Below, in pieces: positions 5,704 to 5,727 of a stretch of DNA of 5,727 bases. Origin of the DNA: Planctomycetota bacterium (GTDB lineage: Bacteria; Planctomycetota; UBA11346). Position numbers and translations under genes: made by a program. The stretch covers positions 1 to 5,727 of the forward strand of contig CANIXE010000163.1 of the NCBI GenBank assembly GCA_947470885.1. Direction: 5' to 3'. Within the stretch, counting starts at the first letter, position 1. Each line of letters begins with the position of its first letter. The notes below the pieces were generated by a model that searched no databases, had not been told where the DNA came from, and saw only the letters and a program-made list of their open reading frames with translations.

Positions 5704-5727
5704 AACAAGGCCGGCGCTCCCGGAACA
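5690..5727 (+). repeat. Tandem 20-bp repeat reaching the window edge
   Basis: GCCGGCGCTCCCGGAACAAG at 5690-5709 is followed by a second copy from 5710, identical for the 18 nt left in the window. The first 14 nt of each unit are the reverse complement of the 14-bp repeat at 5586-5613. The array may continue beyond 5727. Confidence 0.85.

Overview
The window is a GC-rich stretch of a bacterial chromosome carrying housekeeping genes. The closest feel is a PVC-type lineage, perhaps Verrucomicrobiota. This rests on the nusA-infB block without rimP directly upstream, the long IF-2 N-terminus, the short human-like SerB and the dense GC-rich palindromes between genes. No rRNA or other phylogenetic marker was available, so the assignment is tentative.

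Layout. Positions 1-2970 are on the minus strand: nusA (1657-2970), then a 114-nt spacer, then infB (1542 down to the window edge, cut before its GTPase domain). Positions 2971-3276 form a 306-nt divergent intergenic region. It holds two adjacent hairpins in the nusA leader, one terminator-like, and a large inverted repeat built from a tandem GTCCGGTC-type octamer. Positions 3277-4802 are on the plus strand: accD (carboxyltransferase beta subunit of acetyl-CoA carboxylase) and, 8 nt later, serB (phosphoserine phosphatase), probably one transcript. Positions 4803-5038 are a non-coding array of about eight consecutive short hairpins plus a 14-G run. Positions 5039-5578 encode a stand-alone EVE-domain protein on the plus strand. 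Positions 5579-5727 hold a perfect 29-bp inverted repeat flanked by shorter tandem repeats that run off the window.

Function. nusA and infB form the usual transcription/translation-factor block: NusA modulates pausing, termination and antitermination, and IF-2 delivers initiator tRNA. accD feeds malonyl-CoA to fatty-acid synthesis, and serB performs the last step of serine synthesis. The EVE protein belongs to the PUA-like superfamily that reads modified bases. No mobile-element gene, defence operon, tRNA, rRNA or CRISPR array was seen.

The most interesting content is non-coding. At 4829-4923 five hairpins in a row have different stems but share one core, GCTNCGC, which on the minus strand is GCGNAGC, the GNA-triloop mini-hairpin. 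The nusA leader also holds a possible site for NusA autoregulation.
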